This document shows, piece by piece, positions 8,497 through 17,492 of a DNA stretch of 64,000 bases (the stretch's first letter is position 1; each line of letters begins with the position of its first letter). The stretch is from Caballeronia fortuita. GTDB lineage: Bacteria > Pseudomonadota > Gammaproteobacteria > Burkholderiales > Burkholderiaceae. The notes under the pieces are model-generated. The model had not been told where the DNA came from and did not search any database. It saw only the letters and a list, made by a program, of their open reading frames with translations. Location of the stretch: the NCBI RefSeq assembly GCF_001544835.2, contig NZ_FCNX02000008.1, positions 62,001 through 126,000 on the forward strand, given 5' to 3'. A program made the position numbers and the translations under genes.

Positions 8497-9657
8497 TTAC
8501 TGCGCGAGATACGTGAACGCGCCATTCTTGATCACGCCCATCACGCTCGCGCGCTGATCCAGTCCGACGTGATCCGTCGCGCTCGTGTTGACCACGCCGT
8601 TCGGCACGACCAGTTCATGCGCGTGCTCGAGTTCCGAGCGCAGCGCCGCGCGAAACTCCTTCGTGCCCGGCTTGGCCGTCTTCAGCGCGCGCGCCACGGC
8701 GTCCTGCAGGCGCGGATAAACGCCCGCCGCATCGCCCGCGAACTGCGTGACCGTGCCCTTGCCGTACTTGTCCTCGTAAGCATTCGCGAACGCAAGCGCC
8801 GCCTTCTTCGATGGATGATCCGCCGGCAGCGTGCGCGCGACGACCACGGGCTGCGTCGGAAAGAGCGTGCCTTCCACGTCCTTGCCGCCGAGCTTGATGA
8901 ACTCCGGCGTCGCGATGCCGTGCGTCTGGTAGATCGCGCCCTTGTAGCCGCGCTCGACGAGCGTGCGCTGCGGCAGCACCGTCGGCGTGCCCGCGCCCGC
9001 GATCAGCACCGCGTCCGGCTTCGCCGCCATCAGCTTGAGAATCTGGCCGGTCACGCTCGCATCGGTGCGGTTGAAGCGCTCGCTCGCGACAATCTTGATA
9101 TGCCGAAGATCGGCGAACTTGGTGAACTCGTTGAGCCAGCTATCGCCGTAGCTGTCCGCGAAGCCGATGAAACCCACCGTCTTCACGCCGTGATTGGCCA
9201 TGTAGCGTGTCATCACGTCGGCCATCGCGCGATCGGTCTGCGCCATCTTGAACGCCCACACCTTCTTGCCTTCCTGCGGCTCCACGACCGATGCCGAGCC
9301 GATCAGCGTAATCATCGGCGTTTCGGATTCGGCGACCGGATCGAGCGCGGCGAGCGCCGCCGGCGTGATGTTCGGACCGACGATCACGTCGACATGGTCC
9401 TCGCTAATGAGCTTGCGGATGTTGCGCACGGCGGCGCCCGGGTCCGATCCGTCGTCGAGAATGATGTACTCCGCGCTCTGACCGGCGATGGTCTTCGGCC
9501 ACATGAGCATCGCGTTCTTGCTGGTGATGCCGATGGCGGCGGCAGGACCCGTGCTCGACAGATCGATGCCGACCTTCAACTGCGCGTGCGCGGCGGCGGC
9601 AATCACGGACAAGGCGACGCCGGCAGCGAGCCGGCGCGTGAACTTCGACAACGTCAT
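8497..9657 (-). CDS. Branched-chain amino-acid-type ABC transporter substrate-binding protein
   Basis: A 386-residue periplasmic binding protein of the Leu/Ile/Val type (Peripla_BP_6). The signal peptide covers residues 1–26 (RRLAAGVALSVIAAAAHA, cleavage before QLKVG). Seen: the family opening LKVGIDLSSTGPAAAIG and IIVGPNITPAALAALDPVAE-like strands. No permease or ATPase gene lies next to it, so the ligand and transporter partners are unknown; it may serve a distant ABC system. It ends about 35 bases before the tRNA promoter. Confidence 0.85.
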   Translation of the reverse strand: MTLSKFTRRLAAGVALSVIAAAAHAQLKVGIDLSSTGPAAAIGITSKNAMLMWPKTIAGQSAEYIILDDGSDPGAAVRNIRKLISEDHVDVIVGPNITPAALAALDPVAESETPMITLIGSASVVEPQEGKKVWAFKMAQTDRAMADVMTRYMANHGVKTVGFIGFADSYGDSWLNEFTKFADLRHIKIVASERFNRTDASVTGQILKLMAAKPDAVLIAGAGTPTVLPQRTLVERGYKGAIYQTHGIATPEFIKLGGKDVEGTLFPTQPVVVARTLPADHPSKKAALAFANAYEDKYGKGTVTQFAGDAAGVYPRLQDAVARALKTAKPGTKEFRAALRSELEHAHELVVPNGVVNTSATDHVGLDQRASVMGVIKNGAFTYLAQ

Positions 9658-9709
9658 CGGATGGTCTCCAAAAGGCGGATTTTTTCTCGGCGGCGCGTGC
9701 CGCCGTTGT

Positions 9710-10651
9710 TCAAAGCTCGTAACTCTCGTGCTCGCCGGACAGCGCCTGCTCGATCAGCTTGCGATTGAGCGACGGCGACAGCAGTTCGACGAGCGTATAC
9801 ACATAGCTGCGCAGATACGCGCCCTGTTTCAGCGCGAGCCGCGTGACGTTCGTGCCGAACAGATGCCCGACGGGCATTGCGCGCAAATGACGGTCGCGCT
9901 CCGGATTGAACGCGATGTCCGCCATGATTCCGATGCCGAGTCCCAGTTCGACATAAGTCTTGATGACGTCCGCGTCGATGGCTTCGAGCACGATGTCCGG
10001 CGTCAGATTGCGCAGCGCGAACGCCTGATTGATCTTCGTGCGCCCCGCGAACGACGCCTCGTACGTGATGATCGGATACGGCGCGAGATCGTCGAGCGTG
10101 AGCGTCTTGCGTTCGAGCAGCGGATGATCCGGCAGCATGACGGCGAGATGCTGCCACTGAAAGCAGGGCAGCGACACCAGTTCCTTGTAGTTGGCGATCG
10201 CCTCGGTCGCGATGGCGATATCCGCCTGATCGTGGATCACCATCTCGGCGACCTGCGTCGGACTGCCTTGCAATATCGAAAGGTGGACTTTCGGGAAGCG
10301 CTTCTTGAATTCGGCGATAGCGGACGGCAGCGAGTAGCGCGCCTGCGTGTGCGTCGCGGCGATGACGAGATTACCCTGATCCTGCGCCGCGTAATCCTTG
10401 CCGACCCGCTTGAGACTTTCCACTTCCTGAAGGATCTTTTCGACCGACGCGAGGATGATGCGCCCCGGCTCGGTCAGCGAGCGCACGCGCTTGCCATGCC
10501 GCGTGAAGATTTCGACGCCTAATTCGTCCTCGAGCTCGATGATCGCTTTCGACACGCCCGGCTGCGACGTATACAGCGCCTTCGCGGCCTCCGTCAGGTT
10601 GAAGTTCTGCCGGACGGCCTCGCGCACGAAGCGGAACTGATGCAGATTCAT
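9710..10651 (-). CDS. cysB: CysB, LysR-type activator of sulfur assimilation
   Basis: A 313-residue LysR-family regulator. The N-terminal helix-turn-helix (residues 1–60, FNLTEAAKALYTSQPGVSKAIIELEDELG) is followed by the effector domain with ATHTQARYSLP and a GIGIMADIAFNPERD segment typical of CysB/Cbl. Family knowledge: CysB activates cys genes when O-/N-acetylserine signals sulfur shortage. The divergent position next to cysI–cobA, with a 249-bp AT-rich gap between them, strongly supports the assignment; a Cbl or SsuR paralogue is the alternative. Confidence 0.9.
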   Translation of the reverse strand: MNLHQFRFVREAVRQNFNLTEAAKALYTSQPGVSKAIIELEDELGVEIFTRHGKRVRSLTEPGRIILASVEKILQEVESLKRVGKDYAAQDQGNLVIAATHTQARYSLPSAIAEFKKRFPKVHLSILQGSPTQVAEMVIHDQADIAIATEAIANYKELVSLPCFQWQHLAVMLPDHPLLERKTLTLDDLAPYPIITYEASFAGRTKINQAFALRNLTPDIVLEAIDADVIKTYVELGLGIGIMADIAFNPERDRHLRAMPVGHLFGTNVTRLALKQGAYLRSYVYTLVELLSPSLNRKLIEQALSGEHESYEL

Positions 10652-10703
10652 TTATCGCCTTTGTTTATTACTGCCGGGCATATCAAAGTAATTTTTCAGT
10701 CGT

Positions 10704-10731
10704 TTGCAATATATAGCAGGTTCTTTACTAT
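10704..10731 (+). promoter_or_regulatory. Candidate promoter of the cysI operon in the cysB–cysI gap
   Basis: TTGCAA, a 16-base spacer and TACTAT lie within the unusually AT-rich 10652–10900 interval. CysB sites are poorly conserved and AT-rich, so its binding here is inferred from position only. The leader to cysI would be about 160 bases. Confidence 0.4.
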
Positions 10732-10900
10732 CAGTCCAATTTTTCCAATATCCATATCTCTATCTGTCATAAGCAAATGAGCGTTCCGTCTGAACGCTGC
10801 GCGCGACAGCGACTCAATGGATATTCGATGGACGAGACGCGCCGCGGGTCCGGAACACCGAGCCAGGACGCGGCGCCTTACAAGAACTTGGGGCCCCCGA

Positions 10901-12577
10901 ATGTACCAATACGATCAGATCGACCAACGCATCGTCGACGAACGTGTCGCGCAGTATACCGACCAGGTCCGTCGCCGTTTGTCGGGCGAATTGAGCGAAG
11001 AAGAATTCCGTCCGCTGCGTCTGCAGAATGGCCTGTACATGCAGCGCCACGCGTATATGCACCGCATCGCGATTCCGTACGGCAACCTGCGCAGCGACCA
11101 GTTGCGCATGCTCGGGACCATCGCGCGCGAGCACGATCGCGGCTACGGCCACTTCTCGACGCGCACCAACATCCAGTTCAATTGGGTCGAGCTCGAAGAA
11201 ACGCCGGAAATCCTGCGCAAGCTCGCGTCGGTGCAGATGCACGCGATCCAGACATCGGGGAACTGCATCCGCAACATCACCGCAGATCAATTTGCTGGCG
11301 TCGCGCCTGACGAGCAGGTCGATCCGCGCCCGTGGGCGGAAGTTCTTCGACAATGGTCGACGTTCCATCCGGAGTTCGCGTGGCTGCCGCGCAAGTTCAA
11401 GATCGCGGTGAACGGCTCGGCGGAAGACCGCGCGGCCGTGCAGGTCCATGATCTCGGCGTGTATCTCAAGAAGAACGCGCAGGGCGAAGTCGTGACGGAC
11501 ATCCTCGCGGGCGGCGGGCTCGGCCGCACGCCGATCGTCGGCGCCATCATCAAGCGCGATCTGCCATGGCAACACTTGCTTACCTATTGCGAAGCCGTGC
11601 TGCGCGTGTACAACCGCTACGGCCGCCGCGACAACATGTACAAGGCGCGCATCAAGATTCTCGTGAAGGCGCTGTCGCCGGAGAAGTTCAGCAAGCAGGT
11701 CGAGGAAGAATGGCAGCATCTGAAGGACGGCCCGTCGACCTTGACGCAGGAAGAAGTCGATCGCGTGTCGGCGTTTTTCGCGCCGCCGGTCTACGAAAAG
11801 CTGGCGGACACCGACGCATCGTATGAAAAGCATCTGATCGACAACAAGCCGTTCGCGCGCTGGGTCGAGCGCAATGTGCGTCCGCACAAGGTGCCGGGCT
11901 ACGCGGCGGTGACGCTGTCGCTCAAGCAGCGCCATATCGCGCCGGGCGACGCGACCGATCAGCAGATGAACGATGTCGCCGCGCTCGCCGACGAATTTTC
12001 GTTCGGCGAAATCCGTGTGTCGCACGAGCAGAACCTGATTCTCGCGAACGTGAAGAAGCGCGATCTGCACACCGTTTGGGAGCGTGCGAAGGCGCTCGGT
12101 TTCGCGACGGCCAACATCGGCTTGCTGACGGACATCATCGCGTGCCCGGGCGGCGACTTCTGCTCGCTCGCGAATGCGAAGTCGATTCCGATCGCGCTCG
12201 CCATCCAGGACCGTTTCAACGATCTCGATTACGTGCACGACCTGGGCGACCTGTCGCTGAACATCTCGGGCTGCATCAACGCGTGCGGTCATCACCATGT
12301 GGGCAACATCGGCATTCTGGGCGTCGATAAGGACGGCTCCGAGTGGTATCAGGTGACGCTCGGCGGCGAGCAAAGCTCGGGCGCGACCGGCGCGCATCTC
12401 GGCAAGGTGATCGGCCCGTCGTTCTCGGCCGAAGAGATGCCCGACGTGATTTCGCAAGTGATCGACACCTTCGTCGATAACCGCATCGAAGGCGAGCGCT
12501 TCATCGAGACGTTCGGCCGCATCGGCATGGCGCCGTTCAAGGAGCGCGTGTACGCATCGCGCCAGGCTCACGCTTAA
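10901..12577 (+). CDS. cysI: Assimilatory sulfite (nitrite/sulfite) reductase hemoprotein
   Basis: A 558-residue siroheme/[4Fe-4S] reductase that reduces sulfite to sulfide. Two ferredoxin-like halves alternate with siroheme domains. Cluster ligands are C415 and C421 (CPGGDFC) and C458 and C462 (GCINACGHHHVG). TSGNCIRNI near residue 125 is the other siroheme-domain signature. The start MYQYDQIDQR at 10901 is chosen over an upstream in-frame start, because the extra residues are unlike the family. Sulfite rather than nitrite is inferred from the cys operon. The electron donor is not encoded nearby: no cysJ is present. Confidence 0.92.
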   Translation: MYQYDQIDQRIVDERVAQYTDQVRRRLSGELSEEEFRPLRLQNGLYMQRHAYMHRIAIPYGNLRSDQLRMLGTIAREHDRGYGHFSTRTNIQFNWVELEETPEILRKLASVQMHAIQTSGNCIRNITADQFAGVAPDEQVDPRPWAEVLRQWSTFHPEFAWLPRKFKIAVNGSAEDRAAVQVHDLGVYLKKNAQGEVVTDILAGGGLGRTPIVGAIIKRDLPWQHLLTYCEAVLRVYNRYGRRDNMYKARIKILVKALSPEKFSKQVEEEWQHLKDGPSTLTQEEVDRVSAFFAPPVYEKLADTDASYEKHLIDNKPFARWVERNVRPHKVPGYAAVTLSLKQRHIAPGDATDQQMNDVAALADEFSFGEIRVSHEQNLILANVKKRDLHTVWERAKALGFATANIGLLTDIIACPGGDFCSLANAKSIPIALAIQDRFNDLDYVHDLGDLSLNISGCINACGHHHVGNIGILGVDKDGSEWYQVTLGGEQSSGATGAHLGKVIGPSFSAEEMPDVISQVIDTFVDNRIEGERFIETFGRIGMAPFKERVYASRQAHA

Positions 12578-12587
12578 GGATCTGCAA

Positions 12588-13127
12588 ATGACGTTGATTA
12601 TCAAGAACCGCGCGGTCGTGGAAGACAGTTTTGCCGTCGTGCGTGCCGCCGAAGACGGCACGCTGCCGGCTGTCGATGCGCTGCCGGCCGGCAAGATCAT
12701 CGTGCCGTTCGCGCTGTGGAAAGAGCACAAGTCGGCGATCGTCGCATCGCGTGCGAAAGAGGACATCGGCGTGTGGCTCGCGCCCGACGACGAACCCGCC
12801 GACCTCGCGCCGAACTTCGACGCGCTTTCCGTCATCGCCGTCGATTTCCCGGTGTTCCGCGATGGCCGCGGCTTTTCCATCGGCCGATTGCTGCGCGAGC
12901 GTTATCAGTGGACGGGCGAATTGCGCGCCATCGGCGACGTGCTGCGCGATCAGGTCGCGTTCCACGCGCGCTGCGGCTTCGATGCGTTCGCCGTGCGCGC
13001 CGACAAGGACATCAACGACGCGCTCAACGCGTTCACCGAATTCACCAATCTGTATCAGGGCGCGACCGATAACCCGGAGCCGCTGTTCCGCCGCCGCTCG
13101 GCGCTCGTCGCCGCGCTTGGAGCGTGA
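12588..13127 (+). CDS. DUF934 family protein of the sulfate-assimilation operon
   Basis: A 179-residue soluble protein starting MTLIIKNRAVVEDSF, 10 bases after cysI. Conserved-looking segments include VIAVDFPVFRDGRGFSIGRLLRERY and GELRAIGDVLRDQ, characteristic of DUF934. The family is regularly found between cysI and cysH in beta- and gamma-proteobacteria, and is presumed to assist sulfite reduction (possibly electron delivery), although no cofactor motif is visible. Function is inferred from context. Confidence 0.85.
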   Translation: MTLIIKNRAVVEDSFAVVRAAEDGTLPAVDALPAGKIIVPFALWKEHKSAIVASRAKEDIGVWLAPDDEPADLAPNFDALSVIAVDFPVFRDGRGFSIGRLLRERYQWTGELRAIGDVLRDQVAFHARCGFDAFAVRADKDINDALNAFTEFTNLYQGATDNPEPLFRRRSALVAALGA

Positions 13128-13130
13128 TGT

Positions 13131-13853
13131 ATGACGCCTGAATTGCAAGCCAAGGTTGAACGTCTGGATGCGCTGCTCGATTCGATCGCGGCGCGCCACC
13201 AGAACGTCAAGCTAGCCAGCAGCCTCGCCGCCGAAGACATGGTTTTGACGCACGCCATTCTGTCGCGCGGTGTGAAGATCGGCATCTTCTCGCTGAACAC
13301 GGGCCGTCTGCACGCGGAAACGCTCGGCATGCTCGATACCGTCAAGGCGCGTTACGGCTACGACATCGAGCAGTTCCATCCGCAGCAGGACGCCGTCGAT
13401 GCCTACGTGCGCGATCACGGGCTGAACGCGTTCTACGAAAGCATCGATTTGCGCAAGAACTGCTGCCATATCCGCAAAGTCGAACCGCTCAATCGCGCGC
13501 TGTCGGATGTATCCGCGTGGGTGACGGGACAGCGCCGCGAGCAGTCGGTGACGCGCGCCGAATTGCACGAGGAAGAGCACGACGAACCGCGCAACATCGC
13601 GAAGTTCAATCCGCTCGCGGACTGGACCGAAACCGATGTGTGGGATTACCTGAAAGCCTTCGATGTGCCCGTGAATCCGCTGCATGCTCGCGGTTATCCG
13701 AGCATCGGCTGCGAACCCTGTACGCGCGCCGTGCGCCCCGGCGAGGACAGCCGCGCCGGACGCTGGTGGTGGGAATCGCGCGATACGAAGGAATGCGGCC
13801 TGCACATCACGAACATCAAGATCGTCGAAGAAGCGCCAAGCTCCGCGATCTGA
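13131..13853 (+). CDS. cysH: Adenylyl-sulfate (APS) reductase, CysH family
   Basis: A 240-residue thioredoxin-dependent reductase, three bases after the DUF934 gene. Seen: the PP-loop-like substrate site SSLAAEDMVLTH, the [4Fe-4S] ligands C111–C112 and C194/C197 (CCHIRKVEPL and GCEPC), and the catalytic C222 in KECGLH. Family knowledge: the CC…CxxC set marks enzymes that reduce APS directly; PAPS reductases lack it. The absence of a cysC kinase domain in the downstream cysN agrees. Product is sulfite for CysI. Confidence 0.92.
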   Translation: MTPELQAKVERLDALLDSIAARHQNVKLASSLAAEDMVLTHAILSRGVKIGIFSLNTGRLHAETLGMLDTVKARYGYDIEQFHPQQDAVDAYVRDHGLNAFYESIDLRKNCCHIRKVEPLNRALSDVSAWVTGQRREQSVTRAELHEEEHDEPRNIAKFNPLADWTETDVWDYLKAFDVPVNPLHARGYPSIGCEPCTRAVRPGEDSRAGRWWWESRDTKECGLHITNIKIVEEAPSSAI

Positions 13854-13918
13854 AGCAGCAAACCCTGTCACTGAACGCGACGCTCGAAGAAGCGCCGCCA
13901 AGAAAAGGATCGACGAAC

Positions 13919-14881
13919 ATGAGCACGACGCTCGACTCTAACGTCACCGCACCGGTCGTCAACACGGCGACTCGCATGGATCACCTGGATTGGCTCGAAG
14001 CCGAATCGATCCACATCATCCGCGAACTCGTCGCGGAATGCAGCAAGCCCGCGCTTCTGTTCTCGGGCGGCAAGGATTCGGTCGTCGTGCTGGCGCTCGC
14101 GTTGAAGGCGTTCGGCCTCGGCGGCAATCGGAAGACGACGCTGCCGTTCCCGCTCGTGCATATCGACACGGGTCACAACTTCCAGGAAGTGATCGATTTT
14201 CGCGATCGTCGCGCGGCCGAAATCGGCGCGGAGCTCGTCGTCGGTCATGTCGAGGATTCGATCCGGAAGGGCACGGTGCGTCTGCGCCGCGAAACGGATT
14301 CGCGTAATGCCGCGCAAGCGGTGACGCTGCTCGAAACCATCGAGGAATACGGCTATACGGCGATGATCGGCGGTGCGCGCCGCGACGAAGAGAAGGCGCG
14401 CGCGAAAGAGCGCATCTTCTCGTTCCGCGACGAATTCGGCCAGTGGGATCCGAAAGCGCAGCGCCCGGAACTGTGGAGCATCTACAACGCGCGTCTGCAC
14501 AACGGCGAGCATCTTCGCGTGTTTCCGATCTCGAACTGGACCGAGCTCGACGTGTGGCAGTACATCGCACGCGAGAAGCTCGAACTGCCGAACATCTATT
14601 ACGCGCATGACCGCGAGATCGTGCGCCGCAACGGGCTGCTCGTGCCGGTGACGCCGCTTACGCCGGTGCGCGAAGGCGAGACCGCCGAGATCGCGCAAGT
14701 GCGTTTTCGTACTGTCGGCGATATCAGTTGCACGTGCCCGGTCGCGAGCGACGCCGATGACGTCGAGAAGATCATCGCCGAGACGGCCGTGACGGAAATC
14801 ACGGAACGCGGCGCGACGCGCATGGACGATCAGGCATCCGAAGCCGCGATGGAACAGCGCAAGAAGCAAGGTTATTTCTAA
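13919..14881 (+). CDS. cysD: Sulfate adenylyltransferase small subunit
   Basis: A 320-residue N-type ATP pyrophosphatase that makes APS from sulfate and ATP together with CysN. Seen: LLFSGGKDSVVVLALA (PP-loop), the DTGHNFQEVI segment, GGARRDEEKARAKERIFSFRD, and the C-terminal RKKQGYF. The start MSTTLDSN at 13919 follows an AAAAGGATC ribosome-binding region; its first ~18 residues are a non-conserved leader, so M20 (MDHLDWLEAES) is a possible alternative. It lies 65 bases after cysH and 27 before cysN. Confidence 0.92.
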   Translation: MSTTLDSNVTAPVVNTATRMDHLDWLEAESIHIIRELVAECSKPALLFSGGKDSVVVLALALKAFGLGGNRKTTLPFPLVHIDTGHNFQEVIDFRDRRAAEIGAELVVGHVEDSIRKGTVRLRRETDSRNAAQAVTLLETIEEYGYTAMIGGARRDEEKARAKERIFSFRDEFGQWDPKAQRPELWSIYNARLHNGEHLRVFPISNWTELDVWQYIAREKLELPNIYYAHDREIVRRNGLLVPVTPLTPVREGETAEIAQVRFRTVGDISCTCPVASDADDVEKIIAETAVTEITERGATRMDDQASEAAMEQRKKQGYF

Positions 14882-14908
14882 GCGACACGCCAGAGGAAGA
14901 AACGAGTC

Positions 14909-16222
14909 ATGAGCATCTATCAAGCTGAAGATCTGGGCGTGTTGCGCTTCATCACCGCGGGTTCCGTCGACGACGGCAAGAGCACGCTAATTGGCCGTCT
15001 GCTGTACGACAGCAAGGCGGTGTTGTCGGATCAGTTGTCCGCCATTTCGCGCGCGAAGAACAAGCGCACCGTCGGCGATGAAATCGATCTGTCGCTGCTC
15101 ACCGACGGCCTCGAAGCCGAACGCGAGCAGGGCATCACCATCGACGTCGCGTATCGCTATTTCGCGACGGCGAAGCGCAAGTTCATCATCGCCGATACGC
15201 CGGGCCACGAGCAGTACACGCGCAACATGGTGACGGGCGCATCGACGGCGCACGCCGCGATCATTCTCGTCGACGCGACGCGCGTCACGTTCGAGGATGG
15301 CGTCGCGCAACTGCTGCCGCAGACGAAGCGCCACAGCGCGATCGTCAAGCTGCTCGGCTTGCAACACGTGATCGTCGCGATCAACAAGATGGATCTGGTT
15401 GAATACAGCGAAGCGCGCTTCAACGAGATTCGCGATGCGTATGTCGTGCTCGCGCGTCAGCTCGGGCTGTCGAACGTGCGCTTCGTGCCGGTGTCGGCGC
15501 TCAAGGGCGACAACATCGTGACGGCCAGCGAGCGCATGCCATGGTACGCGGGCGAGCCGCTGCTCGATCTGCTCGAATCGCTGCCCGTGGCGCAGCCCAC
15601 CGATCAGGCGCTGCGTTTCCCGGTGCAGTGGGTCGCGCGCCAGGATGGAGCGCAGGCCGACGATTTCCGCGGCTACATGGGCCGTGTGGAAGCAGGCGAA
15701 GTGCGCGTCGGCGATGCGCTGACCGTGCTGCCCGCCGGACGGGAAGCGACGGTCGCCGAGATCATCGCGCCGGTGCCGGGCGGCGTCGCGCCGGTGGATC
15801 GCGCGTTCGCCGGCCAGACGGTGACGATTCGCCTGACGGAAGACGTCGACGTGTCGCGCGGCGATACCTTCGTTCCCGCCGCGGCGAAGGTCGAGCCGGC
15901 GAAGAAGCTGGAAGCCGATCTCTGCTGGTTCGACGAAGAGCCGCTTTCGCCGCAGCGCAAGTATCTGCTGAAGCAGACGACGAACACGGTGTTCGCACGC
16001 ATCGGCGCGGTGAAGCAGGTGCTGGACGTGCATACGCTGTCGCATTCGGTCGATCGCAGCACGCTCGCGATGAACGATATCGGCCGCGTGGCGCTCACAT
16101 TGCAGAAGCCGCTCGTCGCGGACGAGTACGATACGCATCAGGGCACCGGCGCGTTCGTGTTGATCGATGAAGCGACGCATCACACGGTCGCGGCCGGTAT
16201 GATTCGTGCGATATCTGGCTAA
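14909..16222 (+). CDS. cysN: Sulfate adenylyltransferase large (GTPase) subunit
   Basis: A 437-residue elongation-factor-type GTPase that couples GTP hydrolysis to APS formation. Seen: G1 TAGSVDDGKSTLIGRLLYD, the G3 motif ADTPGHEQYTRNM, G4 NKMDLVEY, then two beta-barrel domains. The length equals stand-alone CysN, with no C-terminal APS-kinase extension, consistent with the APS-reductase-type CysH upstream. An AGGAAGAAACGAGTC leader precedes the ATG. Confidence 0.93.
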   Translation: MSIYQAEDLGVLRFITAGSVDDGKSTLIGRLLYDSKAVLSDQLSAISRAKNKRTVGDEIDLSLLTDGLEAEREQGITIDVAYRYFATAKRKFIIADTPGHEQYTRNMVTGASTAHAAIILVDATRVTFEDGVAQLLPQTKRHSAIVKLLGLQHVIVAINKMDLVEYSEARFNEIRDAYVVLARQLGLSNVRFVPVSALKGDNIVTASERMPWYAGEPLLDLLESLPVAQPTDQALRFPVQWVARQDGAQADDFRGYMGRVEAGEVRVGDALTVLPAGREATVAEIIAPVPGGVAPVDRAFAGQTVTIRLTEDVDVSRGDTFVPAAAKVEPAKKLEADLCWFDEEPLSPQRKYLLKQTTNTVFARIGAVKQVLDVHTLSHSVDRSTLAMNDIGRVALTLQKPLVADEYDTHQGTGAFVLIDEATHHTVAAGMIRAISG

Positions 16223-16238
16223 TCGACGGATGAAAGAT

Positions 16239-16997
16239 ATGGGCAAGGTCTATCTGATCGGAGCGGGACCGGGCGCGGCGGACCTCATCACCGTGCGCGG
16301 CATGCGTCTGCTCGAACAGGCGGACGTCGTTCTGCACGACGCGCTCGTCGAAGCGGCGATGCTCGACTACGCGCCGAACGCGAAGAAGATTGCTGTCGGC
16401 AAGCGTTGCGGACAGCGTTCGACGGCGCAGCACTTCATCAACAAGCAGATCGTCGATGCGGCGCTGGAGCATGGCGTCGTCGTGCGTCTGAAGGGCGGCG
16501 ATCCGATGCTGTTCGGCCGCGCGGACGAGGAGATGCGCGCGCTCGAAGCGGCGGGTATCGAGTTCGAAGTGGTGCCTGGCATCACGGCGGCGCTCGCGAG
16601 CGCGGCGACGCTCAAGCGTTCGCTGACCTTGCGCGGCGTGGCGCGCAGCGTTGCGCTGGCGACGCATTCGCGCGCGGCGGACAGCGACGAAATCCGCGAG
16701 CACGCGAAAGCCGATTCGCTCGTGTTCTACATGGGCCGCGACAGCGCGCCGGATATTGCCCAGCAATTGATCGATGCGGGGCGTCCCGGTTCGACGCCAG
16801 TGGCGATCGTCGAGGCGTGCAGCACGCCGCGCGAGCGCACGCTGACGCTGACGTTGGCGCGCATGGCGCTGGGCGAGGCGCAGGAATGGCTGGACCCGTC
16901 GCAGCCGAGTTTGCTGATGATCGGTGAGGCGTTTCGCGAAAGGGCATCGGCGGTGAAGCCGAAGGTGCATCTGAAGGGGATGCAGGCGGCGGCTTGA
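16239..16997 (+). CDS. cobA: Uroporphyrinogen-III C-methyltransferase (SUMT)
   Basis: A 252-residue SAM-dependent methylase converting uroporphyrinogen III to precorrin-2, the entry to siroheme. Seen: VYLIGAGPGAADLITVRG, the LKGGDPMLFGRADEEM motif and a VVPGITAALASAATL loop. In-frame starts exist at 16206 (GTG, overlapping cysN), 16230 and 16239; MGKVYLIGAG at 16239 matches the family best. Its place in the cys operon points to siroheme for CysI. It lacks the CysG dehydrogenase/chelatase domain, so the later steps need separate proteins such as CbiX (17829–18200). Confidence 0.92.
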   Translation: MGKVYLIGAGPGAADLITVRGMRLLEQADVVLHDALVEAAMLDYAPNAKKIAVGKRCGQRSTAQHFINKQIVDAALEHGVVVRLKGGDPMLFGRADEEMRALEAAGIEFEVVPGITAALASAATLKRSLTLRGVARSVALATHSRAADSDEIREHAKADSLVFYMGRDSAPDIAQQLIDAGRPGSTPVAIVEACSTPRERTLTLTLARMALGEAQEWLDPSQPSLLMIGEAFRERASAVKPKVHLKGMQAAA

Positions 16998-17020
16998 TGT
17001 CGGCCTGGCTGGAATAATCG

Positions 17021-17051
17021 AAAGGGCGCATCGGAGACGGTGCGCTCTTTT
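17021..17051 (+). terminator. Terminator of the cysI–cobA operon
   Basis: Stem GGGCGCA / TGCGCTC (one G·U) with a 10-base loop, followed by TTTTGCTTT on the plus strand, 27 bases past the cobA stop and just before the convergent vapC. Confidence 0.65.
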
Positions 17052-17069
17052 GCTTTGAATCCCGGAAAT

Positions 17070-17492
17070 TCAGAAGTCGACCAGCCTGATTTTCTTTTGC
17101 TTCGAATTGTTCGCAAGGATGGTATCGAGAGTCGCCATCGTCTTGGCCTTGCAGTCGAGCGCGGTAGCGAGGTGAAGCGCGTCTCCCGCGCGCAGTCCGG
17201 TCGATGCGTCCAGCGCGAGAACGGCCGCGTGATGGAAAACCGGCGGTTCGATCGGCGTGAGTTGCAGGTCGCTCGAACAGATTCTTTCGAAGCTGCGCCA
17301 CGCAAAAGCGGATTGCTCTTCATTCATCTGTCCGGTTCGCCGCTTGATGCCGAGCGCGCTGGCAAACTCGGTGACGCACCATGCTCCGGAGATCAGATCG
17401 TCCTTGACGGACGCATACCATCGCGAAACCGCGGCGGTCATGTGTTCGCGGACGCACAACGCGACCAGAACACTGGTGTCGACGTAGATCAT
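17070..17492 (-). CDS. vapC: VapC-type PIN-domain toxin
   Basis: A 140-residue PIN-domain ribonuclease beginning MIYVDTSVLVAL. The acidic residues expected for Mg-dependent cleavage are present: D5, E42 (VTEFASAL), D104 (RAGDALHLA) and D123. The start overlaps the antitoxin stop by one base (TGATG), the typical toxin–antitoxin coupling. Family knowledge: VapC toxins cut tRNA or rRNA when freed from VapB. The target here is unknown. Confidence 0.88.
   Translation of the reverse strand: MIYVDTSVLVALCVREHMTAAVSRWYASVKDDLISGAWCVTEFASALGIKRRTGQMNEEQSAFAWRSFERICSSDLQLTPIEPPVFHHAAVLALDASTGLRAGDALHLATALDCKAKTMATLDTILANNSKQKKIRLVDF

Noticed and set aside
10814-12880. A 688-codon minus-strand open frame against cysI
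   Set aside because: The plus strand carries the siroheme and Fe–S ligands of CysI; the opposite frame has no recognisable sequence.
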